Origin: Gallibacterium genomosp. 1
Lineage (GTDB): Bacteria; Pseudomonadota; Gammaproteobacteria; Enterobacterales; Pasteurellaceae
Direction of reading: 5' to 3'
Assembly: GCF_000771875.1 (NCBI RefSeq)
Contig: NZ_JPXX01000031.1
Location: 1 to 42,708, forward strand
DNA: 42,708 nt
Below the pieces are notes generated by a model. That model was not told where the DNA came from and made no database searches. It saw only the letters and a program-made list of their open reading frames with translations. Within the stretch, counting starts at the first letter, position 1, and each line of letters starts with the position of its first letter. Below, piece after piece: positions 19,320-28,597 of the stretch. The translations under genes were made by a program, and so were the position numbers.

Positions 19320-21239
19320 TTATTTATTATCCTTAACCTCTTCAAACTCAGCATCTACGACATCATCGCCGTTATTTTTCGCACCGCTTTGTGCTTGTTG
19401 TTGCTGAGCCTGACCGGCTTGTGCTTGCTGTTGAGCAGCTTGCATTAATTTTTCTGCTGCTTGAATCAAAGCTTGAGTTTTTGCTTCAATTTCTGCTTTA
19501 TCTTCGCCTTTCGCCGCAGTTTCAAGTTCATTTACTGCTTTTTCAATCGCTGCTTTATCGTCTGCTGCAAGATTTGCACCTACTTCACCCAACTGTTTAC
19601 GAGTAGTGTGAACCAAGTGATCTGCTTGGTTACGAGCTTGAACTAACTCTTCAAATTTACGGTCAGCTTCAGCATTTGCTTCTGCATCACGCACCATTTG
19701 TTGAATTTCTTCATCACTTAAACCGGAAGAGGCTTTAATAGTGATTTGTTGTTCTTTACCTGTACCTTTATCTTTCGCAGAAACGTGGATAATACCGTCC
19801 GCATCAATGTCAAAAGTCACTTCGATCTGTGGCATACCACGAGGTGCCGGGTTAATACCTTCCAAATTAAACTGACCAAGTGATTTGTTGTCTGCCGCAC
19901 GTTTACGTTCACCTTGCAACACATGAATAGTTACTGCACTTTGGTTATCTTCAGCGGTTGAGAACACTTGTGATTTCTTAGTTGGAATTGTTGTATTTTT
20001 CTCAATTAAGGTAGTCATCACACCACCCATTGTTTCGATACCTAATGAAAGCGGGGTTACATCTAATAACAACACATCTTTCACATCACCTGCCAAAACA
20101 CCACCTTGTACTGCTGCACCAATAGCCACCGCTTCATCTGGGTTCACATCTTTACGAGGTTCTTTACCGAAGAATTCAGCCACTTTTTGTTGAACTAATG
20201 GCATACGAGTTTGCCCACCGACTAAGATCACGTCATCAATGTCTGATACGCTTAAACCAGCATCTTTCAAAGCAACACGGATTGGATCCATTGATTTTGC
20301 AACTAGGTCTTCAACTAAAGATTCCAATTTTGCACGTGTTAATTTGATATTTAAATGTTTTGGTCCTGTCGCATCCGCTGTGATATACGGTAAATTCACG
20401 TCTGTTTGTTGTGCTGAAGAAAGTTCGATCTTCGCTTTTTCACCAGCCTCTTTCAAACGTTGCATTGCTAACGGATCATTGCGTAAATCAATACCCTGTT
20501 CTTTTTTGAACTCATCAACTAAGTAATTAATTACTCGGTTATCAAAGTCTTCACCACCCAAGTGAGTATCACCATTGGTTGCTAATACTTCAAACGTTTT
20601 TTCACCATCTACTTCATCAATTTCGATAATAGATAAGTCAAATGTACCACCACCTAAGTCATATACTGCAATAGTATGGTTACCTTTACCTTTATCTAAG
20701 CCATAAGCTAATGCTGCTGCTGTTGGTTCGTTAATAATACGTTTAACATCTAAGCCTGCAATTCGACCTGCATCTTTAGTTGCTTGACGTTGAGCATCAT
20801 TAAAGTAAGCAGGTACAGTAATTACTGCTTCAGTAACCGGTTCGCCTAAAAAATCTTCTGCTGTTTTCTTCATTTTTTTCAATACTTCAGCAGAAATTTG
20901 AGGAGGCGCCATTTTTTCACCTTTCACTTCTACCCACGCATCACCATTATCTGCTTTAACAATATCAAACGGCATAATGCTGACATCACGTTGGACTTCA
21001 TCATCAGTAAAACGACGACCAATCAAACGTTTAATTGCGAATAGTGTATTTTTCGGATTAGTTACCGCTTGGCGTTTAGCTGGTTGACCAACTAATGTTT
21101 CGCCGTCTTGAGTATAAGCAATGATAGAAGGAGTTGTACGATCGCCTTCCGCATTTTCAATAACACGCGGTTTATCGCCATCCATCACTGCCACACATGA
21201 ATTTGTTGTACCTAAGTCAATACCAATAATTTTTCCCAT
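19320..21239 (-). CDS. dnaK: Chaperone DnaK (Hsp70)
   Basis: Major ATP-driven cytosolic chaperone, 639 aa. The nucleotide-binding domain (1 to about 385) begins [20 protein letters not shown] and contains [25 protein letters not shown] and [11 protein letters not shown]. The linker [16 protein letters not shown] precedes the substrate domain and lid. The C-terminus is Gln/Ala-rich and ends EEVKDNK, an EEVD-like tail. The start has TCAGGAGAAT upstream. It is the first gene of the dnaK-dnaJ pair. Confidence 0.98.
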   Translation of the reverse strand: MGKIIGIDLGTTNSCVAVMDGDKPRVIENAEGDRTTPSIIAYTQDGETLVGQPAKRQAVTNPKNTLFAIKRLIGRRFTDDEVQRDVSIMPFDIVKADNGDAWVEVKGEKMAPPQISAEVLKKMKKTAEDFLGEPVTEAVITVPAYFNDAQRQATKDAGRIAGLDVKRIINEPTAAALAYGLDKGKGNHTIAVYDLGGGTFDLSIIEIDEVDGEKTFEVLATNGDTHLGGEDFDNRVINYLVDEFKKEQGIDLRNDPLAMQRLKEAGEKAKIELSSAQQTDVNLPYITADATGPKHLNIKLTRAKLESLVEDLVAKSMDPIRVALKDAGLSVSDIDDVILVGGQTRMPLVQQKVAEFFGKEPRKDVNPDEAVAIGAAVQGGVLAGDVKDVLLLDVTPLSLGIETMGGVMTTLIEKNTTIPTKKSQVFSTAEDNQSAVTIHVLQGERKRAADNKSLGQFNLEGINPAPRGMPQIEVTFDIDADGIIHVSAKDKGTGKEQQITIKASSGLSDEEIQQMVRDAEANAEADRKFEELVQARNQADHLVHTTRKQLGEVGANLAADDKAAIEKAVNELETAAKGEDKAEIEAKTQALIQAAEKLMQAAQQQAQAGQAQQQQAQSGAKNNGDDVVDAEFEEVKDNK

Positions 21240-21366
21240 AATCTTTATTCTCCTGATTTTAAATTCGTTTTTAACATCGACTAAATAGGGTTCATTCTAA
21301 AATTTACAAGGGATAATTTTTTATTAATCCTCAGTCTTTCATAGAACCCACATCATTCGTGCCACA

Positions 21367-21396
21367 ATAAATTGAACTTAAAATCCAATTTTCAAG
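21367..21396 (-). promoter_or_regulatory. Putative heat-shock (sigma-32) promoter of dnaK
   Basis: On the minus strand CTTGAAA (21390-21396) is a full match to the sigma-32 -35 element. Fifteen bases on, CAATTTAT (21367-21374) is a partial match to CCCCAT-T. It lies about 130 nt before the dnaK start. The remainder of 21240-21551 is AT-rich leader for dnaK and cyuA with no gene. Confidence 0.5.
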
Positions 21397-21551
21397 GGCA
21401 ACTTTAAAAATTTTTTTAATTTTTTTTCATCAATACCATTTTTCTTGATGTTAAATTGTAGTTAGGGCTTAGCAGCTGCTTGATTAACGTGTATATTTAT
21501 CAACGAAATTATCTGATCGACAATAACACCATCACATTTAATGAGGATTTT

Positions 21552-22865
21552 ATGGATTCACACTTACAACCGTTTGAACACACTCTTATTCAAATCGTTA
21601 AGCAAGATGTTGTACCAGCACTTGGTTGTACCGAACCGATCTCATTGGCGTTAGCATCCGCTACTGCAGCAAAATATCTAGGACACAACAACATTGAAAG
21701 AATCGAAGCAAAAGTATCGCCGAACTTAATGAAAAATGGATTAGGGGTTTCTGTTCCCGGCACCGGAATGGTGGGCTTACCAATTGCTGCCGCTATTGGT
21801 GCCATTGGAGGCAATGCTGATAGCGGTTTAGAAGTGCTAAAAAATATTACATCTCAACAGGTTGAAAAGGCAAAACAGTTGCTACAAACCGGTGTCGTTG
21901 CTGTTACCATTAAGCAAACTGATCATATTTTATATGCAGAATCAACACTTTATAGCGGAAACGACTGGGTTCGCGTCATCATTGAAGAACAACACACTCG
22001 CATTACTTCCATTGAAAAAAATGGTCAGATATTGTATCAAAACCCAATTCAAACAATAGATGACGCTTCGCAGCATCACATTTTTAATCAACTTAATGCA
22101 AAAGATATTTTCGACTTCTCAATGCAGGTCGACTTAGAAAAAATCACTTTTATTAATCAGGCAGAAATACTTAACGCCGCCTTATCTCAAGAAGGTTTAC
22201 GACAAGATTACGGTTTACATATTGGTCGTACCTTACAAAAACATATCGGCGATGGCTTGCTTTCTGATGATCTGCTCTCCCGTATAATGATTCAAACAAC
22301 CGCTGCATCTGATGCACGTATGGGTGGTGCAACGTTACCGGCAATGAGCAATTCAGGTTCCGGGAATCAAGGAATAACCGCCACTATGCCGGTTGTTGTT
22401 GTCGCCAATCATCTCAATATTGACGGTGAACAGCGTACGCGCGCACTGTTTTTATCACATTTAATCGCGATTTTTATTCACAGCAAATTACCTAAGCTAT
22501 CCGCTCTTTGTGCGGTAACGACTGCGGCAATGGGAAGCTGTGCCGGCATATCTTATCTACTCACCAATAAATTTGATACTGCCGCAATGGCAATTAGCAG
22601 TATGATTGGAGATATCAGCGGAATGTTGTGTGATGGTGCTGCCAACAGCTGTGCGATGAAAGTATCAACTAGTGTCACCTCTGCCTATAAAGCAGTTCTA
22701 ATGGCAATTAATAGAACTGGCGTAACAGGTGATGAAGGGATTGTTGAACATACTATTGATCGCAGCATTGATAATTTATGCGCTATTGCTTGTAAAAGTA
22801 TGCAGCATACTGATTTTCAAATCATTGAAATTATGGCGAATAAACCGCAAAATCAATGCAAATAA
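21552..22865 (+). CDS. cyuA: L-cysteine desulfidase family protein CyuA/YhaM (UPF0597)
   Basis: Iron-sulfur enzyme that breaks cysteine into pyruvate, ammonia and sulfide; E. coli YhaM (CyuA) is the reference. Motif VPALGCTEPISLALASATAA near the N-terminus and several Gly/Ser-rich stretches (GGATLPAMSNSGSGNQGITAT, GAANSCAMK) are those of the family, with conserved cysteines for a [4Fe-4S] cluster. The ATG at 21552, with GAGGA 5-9 nt upstream, gives 437 aa, the usual length; an upstream in-frame TTG at 21480 is unlikely. The ydgA-like gene follows after 24 nt, so they may be co-transcribed. No CyuP transporter is adjacent. Confidence 0.88.
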   Translation: MDSHLQPFEHTLIQIVKQDVVPALGCTEPISLALASATAAKYLGHNNIERIEAKVSPNLMKNGLGVSVPGTGMVGLPIAAAIGAIGGNADSGLEVLKNITSQQVEKAKQLLQTGVVAVTIKQTDHILYAESTLYSGNDWVRVIIEEQHTRITSIEKNGQILYQNPIQTIDDASQHHIFNQLNAKDIFDFSMQVDLEKITFINQAEILNAALSQEGLRQDYGLHIGRTLQKHIGDGLLSDDLLSRIMIQTTAASDARMGGATLPAMSNSGSGNQGITATMPVVVVANHLNIDGEQRTRALFLSHLIAIFIHSKLPKLSALCAVTTAAMGSCAGISYLLTNKFDTAAMAISSMIGDISGMLCDGAANSCAMKVSTSVTSAYKAVLMAINRTGVTGDEGIVEHTIDRSIDNLCAIACKSMQHTDFQIIEIMANKPQNQCK

Positions 22866-22889
22866 ACCACTCGTTTACAAGGAAAAATT

Positions 22890-24299
22890 ATGCAAAAAAA
22901 ATCACTCACTATTACTGTTGTCGCCTTAGCTGCGATAAGTGCCGTCTGGCTTGGCGGCACTTGGTATACGGGCTCAAAAATTGAAGAACAATATCTCAAA
23001 CAAATTGACGACATCAACCAACAAGGTTGGATCAAAATTGATGATGTACAGCTAGAACGCCACTTTTTTTTCAGTGATCTTCAATATCAACTTAATATTG
23101 ATGAATATAGTTATCCGATTCAAACTAAAATTTATCACGGCCCATTGCCGCTTAATAAATTAAGTCAGTTCAAACTGCTGCCAGTGATGGCTTCCAGTGA
23201 ATCAACGTTGCAAACCGATAATCAAAACAAAAACTTGCCTTTCTACTTGAAAAACGGCGAAAAAAATTACGTCGCTGCCAACCCTTTTACATTAAAAATT
23301 GATATAGATTATCAACAAGCTATGGATCTGAATTTTCATTTTTCACCGGGTGAATACCAATCCGATGAAAATAAAATTGTTTGGTCCGGCGGTGAATACA
23401 AACTTAAATTGGATCAGGCGAAAAATATTCACTATTCAATTAACTTAGATGATTTCCGTTTTATTTTACAATCGGAACAAAAAAATATTGATAGCAACAT
23501 TTTAATACAAGGCTTAACTTCCGAAGGAAAATTAAAATTAACCAATTTACGCTATTTGCCGATCGGTGACATCAAAACCACAATAAAACGTGCCGAGTTT
23601 AACTTTAGATCTCAGGCAAACTCCGCCTATGTCAGCAATATCTCAAAAGATCAAAGCAGCACCGTGAAATTAACACAAGATGGAAACTTTTATGCTATTG
23701 ATATAGACGGTGATATTGCAGATGTATTAATGAATGAACAATCACTTTATTCACAAACCCTAAAATTACAATTCAAACATTTAAGCGGTGCCGATTTAGA
23801 TAATTTGTTCGATGCCAGTTTAAAGGAAGATCAAACTCGACTTCATAATTCACTCACTAATTTATTTAATCAACAACCACAATTAGTGATTGCACCATTA
23901 TCATTGAAAAATAGTGATGGAGAAGCAACATTGAAGGCTAATATTCAGACAGCACCACAAGCCGTGGCCAATCTAACACAAGGCTTACCGGATCAATTTT
24001 TTGATTCATTGAATATTCATTTAAATCTCGAAAAACCGTTCTTAAATGGGGTTATTAATAATTATGCGACCGCAATGAACAAAATATTTGAGAACAATAA
24101 ACAAGTTGAACCAATTAATCCGGAAAGACTGCAACAGATCCTGCAAACAAAACTGCAACAACAGGTGACACAAGGCATTTTGCTTGAAACAAAAAATGCA
24201 TATCAGCTCAATTTAGAACAAAAAGAGGGAGAACTTTATCTTAACCAACAGCAAATACCAAAAGAAGCTTTAGCATTTTTATTAATCTCATTATTTTGA
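22890..24299 (+). CDS. ydgA: YdgA-family (DUF945) protein
   Basis: 469-aa protein with one N-terminal membrane segment (about 7-27, TVVALAAISAVWLGGTWYTG) followed by a large hydrophilic, presumably periplasmic region. The G-x-x-x-x-x-x-Y-x-x-Q start (YTGSKIEEQYLKQID) and the mid-region IYHGPLPL are marks of the DUF945 family, of which E. coli YdgA is a member. Its biochemical function is not established. AAGGAAAAATT precedes the ATG. It follows cyuA closely and ends at a hairpin shared with the convergent accessory operon. Confidence 0.8.
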   Translation: MQKKSLTITVVALAAISAVWLGGTWYTGSKIEEQYLKQIDDINQQGWIKIDDVQLERHFFFSDLQYQLNIDEYSYPIQTKIYHGPLPLNKLSQFKLLPVMASSESTLQTDNQNKNLPFYLKNGEKNYVAANPFTLKIDIDYQQAMDLNFHFSPGEYQSDENKIVWSGGEYKLKLDQAKNIHYSINLDDFRFILQSEQKNIDSNILIQGLTSEGKLKLTNLRYLPIGDIKTTIKRAEFNFRSQANSAYVSNISKDQSSTVKLTQDGNFYAIDIDGDIADVLMNEQSLYSQTLKLQFKHLSGADLDNLFDASLKEDQTRLHNSLTNLFNQQPQLVIAPLSLKNSDGEATLKANIQTAPQAVANLTQGLPDQFFDSLNIHLNLEKPFLNGVINNYATAMNKIFENNKQVEPINPERLQQILQTKLQQQVTQGILLETKNAYQLNLEQKEGELYLNQQQIPKEALAFLLISLF

Positions 24300-24308
24300 T
24301 ATAACACT

Positions 24309-24332
24309 GTCTTCCTTTTAAAAAAGGAAGAC
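24309..24332. terminator. Hairpin between ydgA and the accessory operon
   Basis: Near-perfect palindrome GTCTTCCTTTT-AA-AAAAGGAAGAC located between convergent stop codons. There is no long U-tract after it on either strand, so efficiency is uncertain. Confidence 0.5.
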
Positions 24333-24361
24333 ATACATCATTTATATTTTCAACCGAGCTA

Positions 24362-25585
24362 CTATAGCCCTTCATTAACTAACCTTTTCTTTGCTAGTAA
24401 AGCTAAACAAATTGAGCTCGTTAATACTATCAATAATGTTAATGTAACAAATGAAAAAATAATACTGAATATAGCAATTACACCTGACAATAAGGAGGAT
24501 AATGCCTCCGAAGTATTAGCTAATGTTGAGAAAATACCAAAATTTTTTCCTATATTATTTTTTTCAGAATAGGTTTGTATTACGGTAACCAATGTTATAT
24601 CCACAAAAGCTCCACATACCCCCAATATAAAAGAAAAAGGTAAAAAGATATCAAATGAAAAGAATGAAAAAACAGCTAAACAAAAAAGAATAACACCATA
24701 AACAACCCAGAAAAACATTAATTTATTAGGCGTTACTATATTTACACACTTATTATAAATTAATCCTCCAATAATAGTTCCAAATGCCATTAAAGAAAAA
24801 ATATAGCTAGTAAAAATCTCACCTTTACCCAAAAAAACCGTCACCGCTGGAATAATAAAACGTAATACTGAACCAGTAAACAGGATACAAATTCCAGATC
24901 CTATAATCACAATGAATAATTTATTATTAACACGATATAAATAATCAAGACTTAAACACGTATCTTTGTATATTTTTGAAACATTAAACACTTCTTTTTT
25001 TCGCGCATCTAACTTACTTAAATTAAAAATAATAAGAATAGATAAAAAGTAAGTTATTGCATTAAACATCAACACCCACGATTTATTTACAGCTATTGAT
25101 AAAATAAAAGAACAAATTAATGGACCAAGTACCATTGCCATTTCCTCAGCAATTTGAGAAATACTATTTGCATACCCTAGATTTTTATTAGAAACAATTT
25201 TTGGAATTGCAGTTCTAAAACTTGGCTGAAAAATACTTCTTCCGATAGTAGTCAGAACAGAAGATAGTATTAATATATAAATATTAATATTCTCATAAAA
25301 ATATGAAATAAAAAGCAAACAGGTCACTATCAATCTAACTATTTCACTAAATAGTAAAGTATTCTTAATATCTTTATTATCAGCCAACCATCCACCTATA
25401 GGACCAAAAAATAAGAATGGAATGAACCTAAAAAAATACACAACTCCAGTAAGAATATAGTTACTACCTGTAATTTCTAGAACAATAAAAACAAATACAA
25501 CCTCATAAGAGTAATCTCCTAGCTTTGAAATAAATAAAGACGATAATAGTGATGGGAAATTTCTAATTGTTAATAATGCCCGCAT
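24362..25585 (-). CDS. MFS transporter, presumed product exporter of the accessory operon
   Basis: Twelve-segment major facilitator (407 aa) resembling the MFS_3 exporter group (EntS-like siderophore or macrolide exporters). The loop GPIGGWLADNKD after segment 2 is the family's motif A in a degenerate form. It starts at an ATG overlapping the P450 stop (TAATG), so it is translationally coupled and the last gene of the operon. Base composition is clearly more AT-rich than the neighbouring ydgA. Export of the pathway's final product and self-protection are inferred from position only. Confidence 0.8.
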   Translation of the reverse strand: MRALLTIRNFPSLLSSLFISKLGDYSYEVVFVFIVLEITGSNYILTGVVYFFRFIPFLFFGPIGGWLADNKDIKNTLLFSEIVRLIVTCLLFISYFYENINIYILILSSVLTTIGRSIFQPSFRTAIPKIVSNKNLGYANSISQIAEEMAMVLGPLICSFILSIAVNKSWVLMFNAITYFLSILIIFNLSKLDARKKEVFNVSKIYKDTCLSLDYLYRVNNKLFIVIIGSGICILFTGSVLRFIIPAVTVFLGKGEIFTSYIFSLMAFGTIIGGLIYNKCVNIVTPNKLMFFWVVYGVILFCLAVFSFFSFDIFLPFSFILGVCGAFVDITLVTVIQTYSEKNNIGKNFGIFSTLANTSEALSSLLSGVIAIFSIIFSFVTLTLLIVLTSSICLALLAKKRLVNEGL

Positions 25586-26649
25586 TATCCCACCTCAATA
25601 CTAAATCGAAAAGCACCTAAAGAAGAAACACCTTTTATCAACTCAAATACACTTACATTTTTTATTGAATAATTAGAACATATAAAATCAACACACTTAC
25701 TAGAAAAACTAAGAGATATTCCCATACCAATACACATATGTACCCCTGAACCAAATGATAATGGCTTTTCATATCTATTTAAAGAAAATTCAAATGGATT
25801 TTTAAAAACATTAGGATCAAAATTAGCCATTCCAGTATAAAACATAATCCTATCCCCTTTTTTAAAAATAAAATCTTTATAATTAATATTTTGAGTAACT
25901 ATTCTTCCCATACATAAAATAGGACTACACAATCGAGATGACTCAGTGATAATATCCCTAACATTTTCTCTTGTCACTGATAAATTAAATTTATAAATAT
26001 TATAAAGAGAAGCAACAATAAGTTGCATAGTAGTTTGATGAGCTGCAATATATGTAACAACTATATCAGAGGTATTTATATCAGTAGTATTATAGAACCT
26101 TTTAAATACATCAAAAATTATTAAAAAAGATTTTACTATAGAAATAAAATGTTCCTTATCCCTTACTCTTCCATCGAAAAGCATTCCAACATTCTCTGCA
26201 TGTTTAGTTAAGGATATGTCACTTTCAAATCCTACTAACAAACTTGCAAGGTAATTATTTAATTTAGATAGATTTTGTTCATCAATTATTTTTTCTTTCC
26301 CTAAAAGTCTTTCTATAATATATAAAATATCTATTTTTTTATAATTATCATGAATCAACCTTACAACACCACTTTTCTTATCATCTCTAAATATAATAGA
26401 TTTATTAATTAGATGTAAGAACCTTTCCACTAAATCCCTTTCCTTATCAAATAATTCTAGTGGAATTAACATTCTTTTCTTAGAAACATAAGCATTACTC
26501 AATAAGTTTGAACAATCTTCATATCCATACACAACCCAATATTTTCTATCTTTATTAAAATAAAATCCTTTTGCTTTGGTATCATAAGAAATAAGTTTCT
26601 CATAAAATTCTTTATAAGAGCTAATCAAATCAATATATGTATTACACAT
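25585..26649 (-). CDS. Cytochrome P450
   Basis: Heme monooxygenase-fold protein of 354 aa, shorter than typical bacterial P450s (about 400). The heme-binding loop LSFGSGVHMCIGMGIS (about 298-312) provides the thiolate ligand Cys306, and the K-helix ExxR is E236-SSR239. The I-helix reads A-A-H-Q-T-T (202-207), so the usual acidic residue before the Thr is Gln205, as in some P450s that do coupling rather than hydroxylation. The gene overlaps the radical SAM gene by 8 nt and the MFS gene by 1 nt. No ferredoxin or reductase is nearby, so host electron donors must serve. P450s are rare in this bacterial group. Substrate unknown; aromatic cross-linking of the short peptide is my inference. Confidence 0.9.
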   Translation of the reverse strand: MCNTYIDLISSYKEFYEKLISYDTKAKGFYFNKDRKYWVVYGYEDCSNLLSNAYVSKKRMLIPLELFDKERDLVERFLHLINKSIIFRDDKKSGVVRLIHDNYKKIDILYIIERLLGKEKIIDEQNLSKLNNYLASLLVGFESDISLTKHAENVGMLFDGRVRDKEHFISIVKSFLIIFDVFKRFYNTTDINTSDIVVTYIAAHQTTMQLIVASLYNIYKFNLSVTRENVRDIITESSRLCSPILCMGRIVTQNINYKDFIFKKGDRIMFYTGMANFDPNVFKNPFEFSLNRYEKPLSFGSGVHMCIGMGISLSFSSKCVDFICSNYSIKNVSVFELIKGVSSLGAFRFSIEVG

Positions 26650-28033
26650 AAATTAACTCCTTCTTAGCTATAAATTTTCCCTCAGTATTAAGATGTTTTG
26701 CAACAAAATGTTTCATCGCTATTTGTTCAGACTCTGGCATAAGCCAAAACATAATATTTGTATACCAATACCACCCCAATTTTGTTAGATAAAATCGTTC
26801 TTTATCCTCAGTAATCAACTTATGACTTTTAAGCTGTGATATTTTTTCTTGTAATGATAATGGGATATTTATCATGTCTATTTTAGATTTTTCCACTTCA
26901 CCATGATAGGGAAGCCGCATAATCAAAGCTTTCATTTCATCTAAAATCTTTGAATGTTTATTAATAGTCATAGGAATTTTTCCATTCATCATAGAATTTA
27001 TATAGTTTTGTCTACTAGATGTATTAGTAATAGTATGCTCTCGTATTGATGATACTGCATTCACACCAAACCCATGTAAATCATGATCTGAATATCCATA
27101 AACATGTTCATGATAAATAAAACTATATTTATTTGTTACTACAGATTGATCTACTTCATCCACCCTAACATATCCATGCCCATTATGAGGCATAAATCCT
27201 TTACTTCTCATATATGAATCAATCAACATACTCATAGAAAATTTTCTAGTAGCTGTTGTTAAAGGTAATCCTCTATCTCGAATAGCTTTATGAAGTTTTG
27301 CTTGAGTCATAACATTATCAATTGGATAAATATCAATATTAGATGTTCCTAGTGCAATAGCTTTTTCTAAATCCCTTATTAATTCCTCCTCATCTTGACC
27401 ATTCATTCCATACAATATATCAAATAATACTGTTTTAAAATTTTTATTTAATAAATCAGCAGCAAAATTAATTTGTTCATATGTCGATGTAAGATTAAAT
27501 AATTTTCTCCAATTAGGATCAAATGTTTGCAGCCCAAACCTAGGATGAGTAACCCCCATTTCTTTCATGGCAAAAACTTTATCAGACGAAAGGCTTTTTA
27601 TTTCTATCTCAAATGAAAACTCACAATCTTTAGATAATAGAAAATATTTTTTTATCGCTTCTCCAATTTTAATCATATTATCTGGAGATAGAAGTGATGG
27701 TGTCCCTCCACCAAAAAATATAGCTTTTACCGGTATACTAAAATAATCATTTATTTTTGATTTAATCTCTATTTCTTTTATAAGAGCATTAACATATTTA
27801 TCAACAATATCATGATCTCTATATGCACCTCTAGTAAAAGGACAAAAACTACAAATAGTTTCACAGAATGGAATATGAAAATATAAAGCTCTAGAATTTA
27901 TGCGAAAGTTACTTCTACCAAGAATGTCGTTTATATTTTCATCAAAAACTCTTTTTCCTTGTGTTGGAAAGAAAAAATTATATACAGGAAATTGGTAATC
28001 AAACTTAAATAAACCGTTATCTCGTAAATTCAT
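26642..28033 (-). CDS. HemW-like radical SAM enzyme (class C methyltransferase type)
   Basis: 463-aa radical SAM protein of the coproporphyrinogen III oxidase-like (HemW/HutW/NosN) group. The [4Fe-4S] cysteines are Cys57, Cys61 and Cys64 in FHIPFCETICSFCPF (CxxxCxxC). The SAM-binding GGGTPS is at about 110-115, FGLQTFD near 183 matches the family's second conserved block, and a HemW-type C-terminal domain follows. Members of this group methylate or cyclopropanate natural products and peptides using two SAM molecules (NosN, TbtI, Jaw5) or open heme (ChuW/HutW). No heme uptake genes flank it, so a natural-product role is favoured. Start has AAGGAGAGTAGT upstream; it follows the SpeD-like gene by 16 nt. 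Confidence 0.88.
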   Translation of the reverse strand: MNLRDNGLFKFDYQFPVYNFFFPTQGKRVFDENINDILGRSNFRINSRALYFHIPFCETICSFCPFTRGAYRDHDIVDKYVNALIKEIEIKSKINDYFSIPVKAIFFGGGTPSLLSPDNMIKIGEAIKKYFLLSKDCEFSFEIEIKSLSSDKVFAMKEMGVTHPRFGLQTFDPNWRKLFNLTSTYEQINFAADLLNKNFKTVLFDILYGMNGQDEEELIRDLEKAIALGTSNIDIYPIDNVMTQAKLHKAIRDRGLPLTTATRKFSMSMLIDSYMRSKGFMPHNGHGYVRVDEVDQSVVTNKYSFIYHEHVYGYSDHDLHGFGVNAVSSIREHTITNTSSRQNYINSMMNGKIPMTINKHSKILDEMKALIMRLPYHGEVEKSKIDMINIPLSLQEKISQLKSHKLITEDKERFYLTKLGWYWYTNIMFWLMPESEQIAMKHFVAKHLNTEGKFIAKKELIYV

Positions 28034-28049
28034 ACTACTCTCCTTATAG

Positions 28050-28430
28050 TCATGATTTTTTTGTTTTCTCTATTTCTGGAATATGACACCCTCGTTCAAT
28101 ATAGCGATGAGATATTTTTTGTACCTTTGGTAATTTAGCTTCTATCTCTTCTACAGCAGAAAAGCATTTATCTCCACAAGTATAAATATCTATGCTCAAA
28201 TAGTTTTTTTCCGGATAAGTATGATAAGAAAGATGTGATTCACTAAGCAAAAAGATACCTGTTACACCTTCTCCTTTTGTAGTAAATTTATGCGATAAAA
28301 AACCAATAGTATTAAATTTCGTTTTACTTAACACTTTCAAAAAAAATGTTTCTAATAGCTTATCATTTTTGAGAAAATTTATATCACTAAGAATTACATC
28401 TAAAATATAATGGTAACCTTTATCTTCCAT
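28050..28430 (-). CDS. SpeD-like S-adenosylmethionine decarboxylase-family protein (pyruvoyl enzyme)
   Basis: 126-aa protein of the small prokaryotic AdoMet decarboxylase family. The self-cleavage and active-site block is LLSESHLSYHTYPE, with Ser65 expected to become the pyruvoyl group, Glu64 before it, His70 as the processing base and Cys85 (DIYTCGD) as the catalytic acid; all align with Thermotoga SpeD Ser63, His68 and Cys83, and Ser55 there is Thr57 here. Family members decarboxylate SAM for polyamine synthesis, but some relatives decarboxylate amino acids such as ornithine or arginine. No spermidine synthase gene is near. Ribosome binding site AGGAGAGG. Position between the tiny ORF and the radical SAM gene points to a biosynthetic role. 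Confidence 0.85.
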   Translation of the reverse strand: MEDKGYHYILDVILSDINFLKNDKLLETFFLKVLSKTKFNTIGFLSHKFTTKGEGVTGIFLLSESHLSYHTYPEKNYLSIDIYTCGDKCFSAVEEIEAKLPKVQKISHRYIERGCHIPEIEKTKKS

Positions 28431-28450
28431 AAAACCTCTCCTATATATAC

Positions 28451-28477
28451 AAAAAAGGACAGCATACTCTGTCCTTT
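28451..28477 (-). terminator. Terminator-like hairpin between the 24-codon ORF and the SpeD-like gene
   Basis: On the minus strand AAAGGACAG (28469-28477) pairs with CTGTCCTTT (28454-28462) around a 6-nt loop and runs into TTTTTT. It begins about 10 bases after the stop of the short ORF and precedes the enzyme genes. Partial termination here would make the short peptide in excess over the enzymes. Confidence 0.75.
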
Positions 28478-28486
28478 AATCTTAAA

Positions 28487-28561
28487 TTACCAAGCTACAT
28501 CATTGAAATCATAATGTTCAGTAGGTAATTCTGTAGCAAAAAGATCGATTGCACTCTCCAT
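28487..28561 (-). CDS. 24-residue candidate precursor peptide
   Basis: ATG at 28559-28561 (minus) to TAA at 28487-28489 encodes 24 residues starting MESAIDLF and ending EHYDFNDVAW. The ribosome binding site AAGGAG stands 6 nt before the ATG, as good as any in the window. A -35/-10 pair lies upstream and a hairpin with T-run downstream, so it is a complete small transcription unit at the head of the operon. The peptide is acidic, has no Cys, Arg or Lys, and clusters His, Tyr, Phe and Trp at its C-terminal end. I interpret it as a ribosomal precursor modified by the SpeD-like, radical SAM and P450 proteins. It could instead be a regulatory leader peptide. It matches no precursor family I can name. 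Confidence 0.7.
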   Translation of the reverse strand: MESAIDLFATELPTEHYDFNDVAW

Positions 28562-28597
28562 AAAAATCTCCTTAATAGATTACTTAACAATGATAAT

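Noticed and set aside
19391-19646. Plus-strand frames opposite the dnaK tail
   Set aside because: They arise from the Gln/Ala-rich codon repeats of DnaK and have no start signals.
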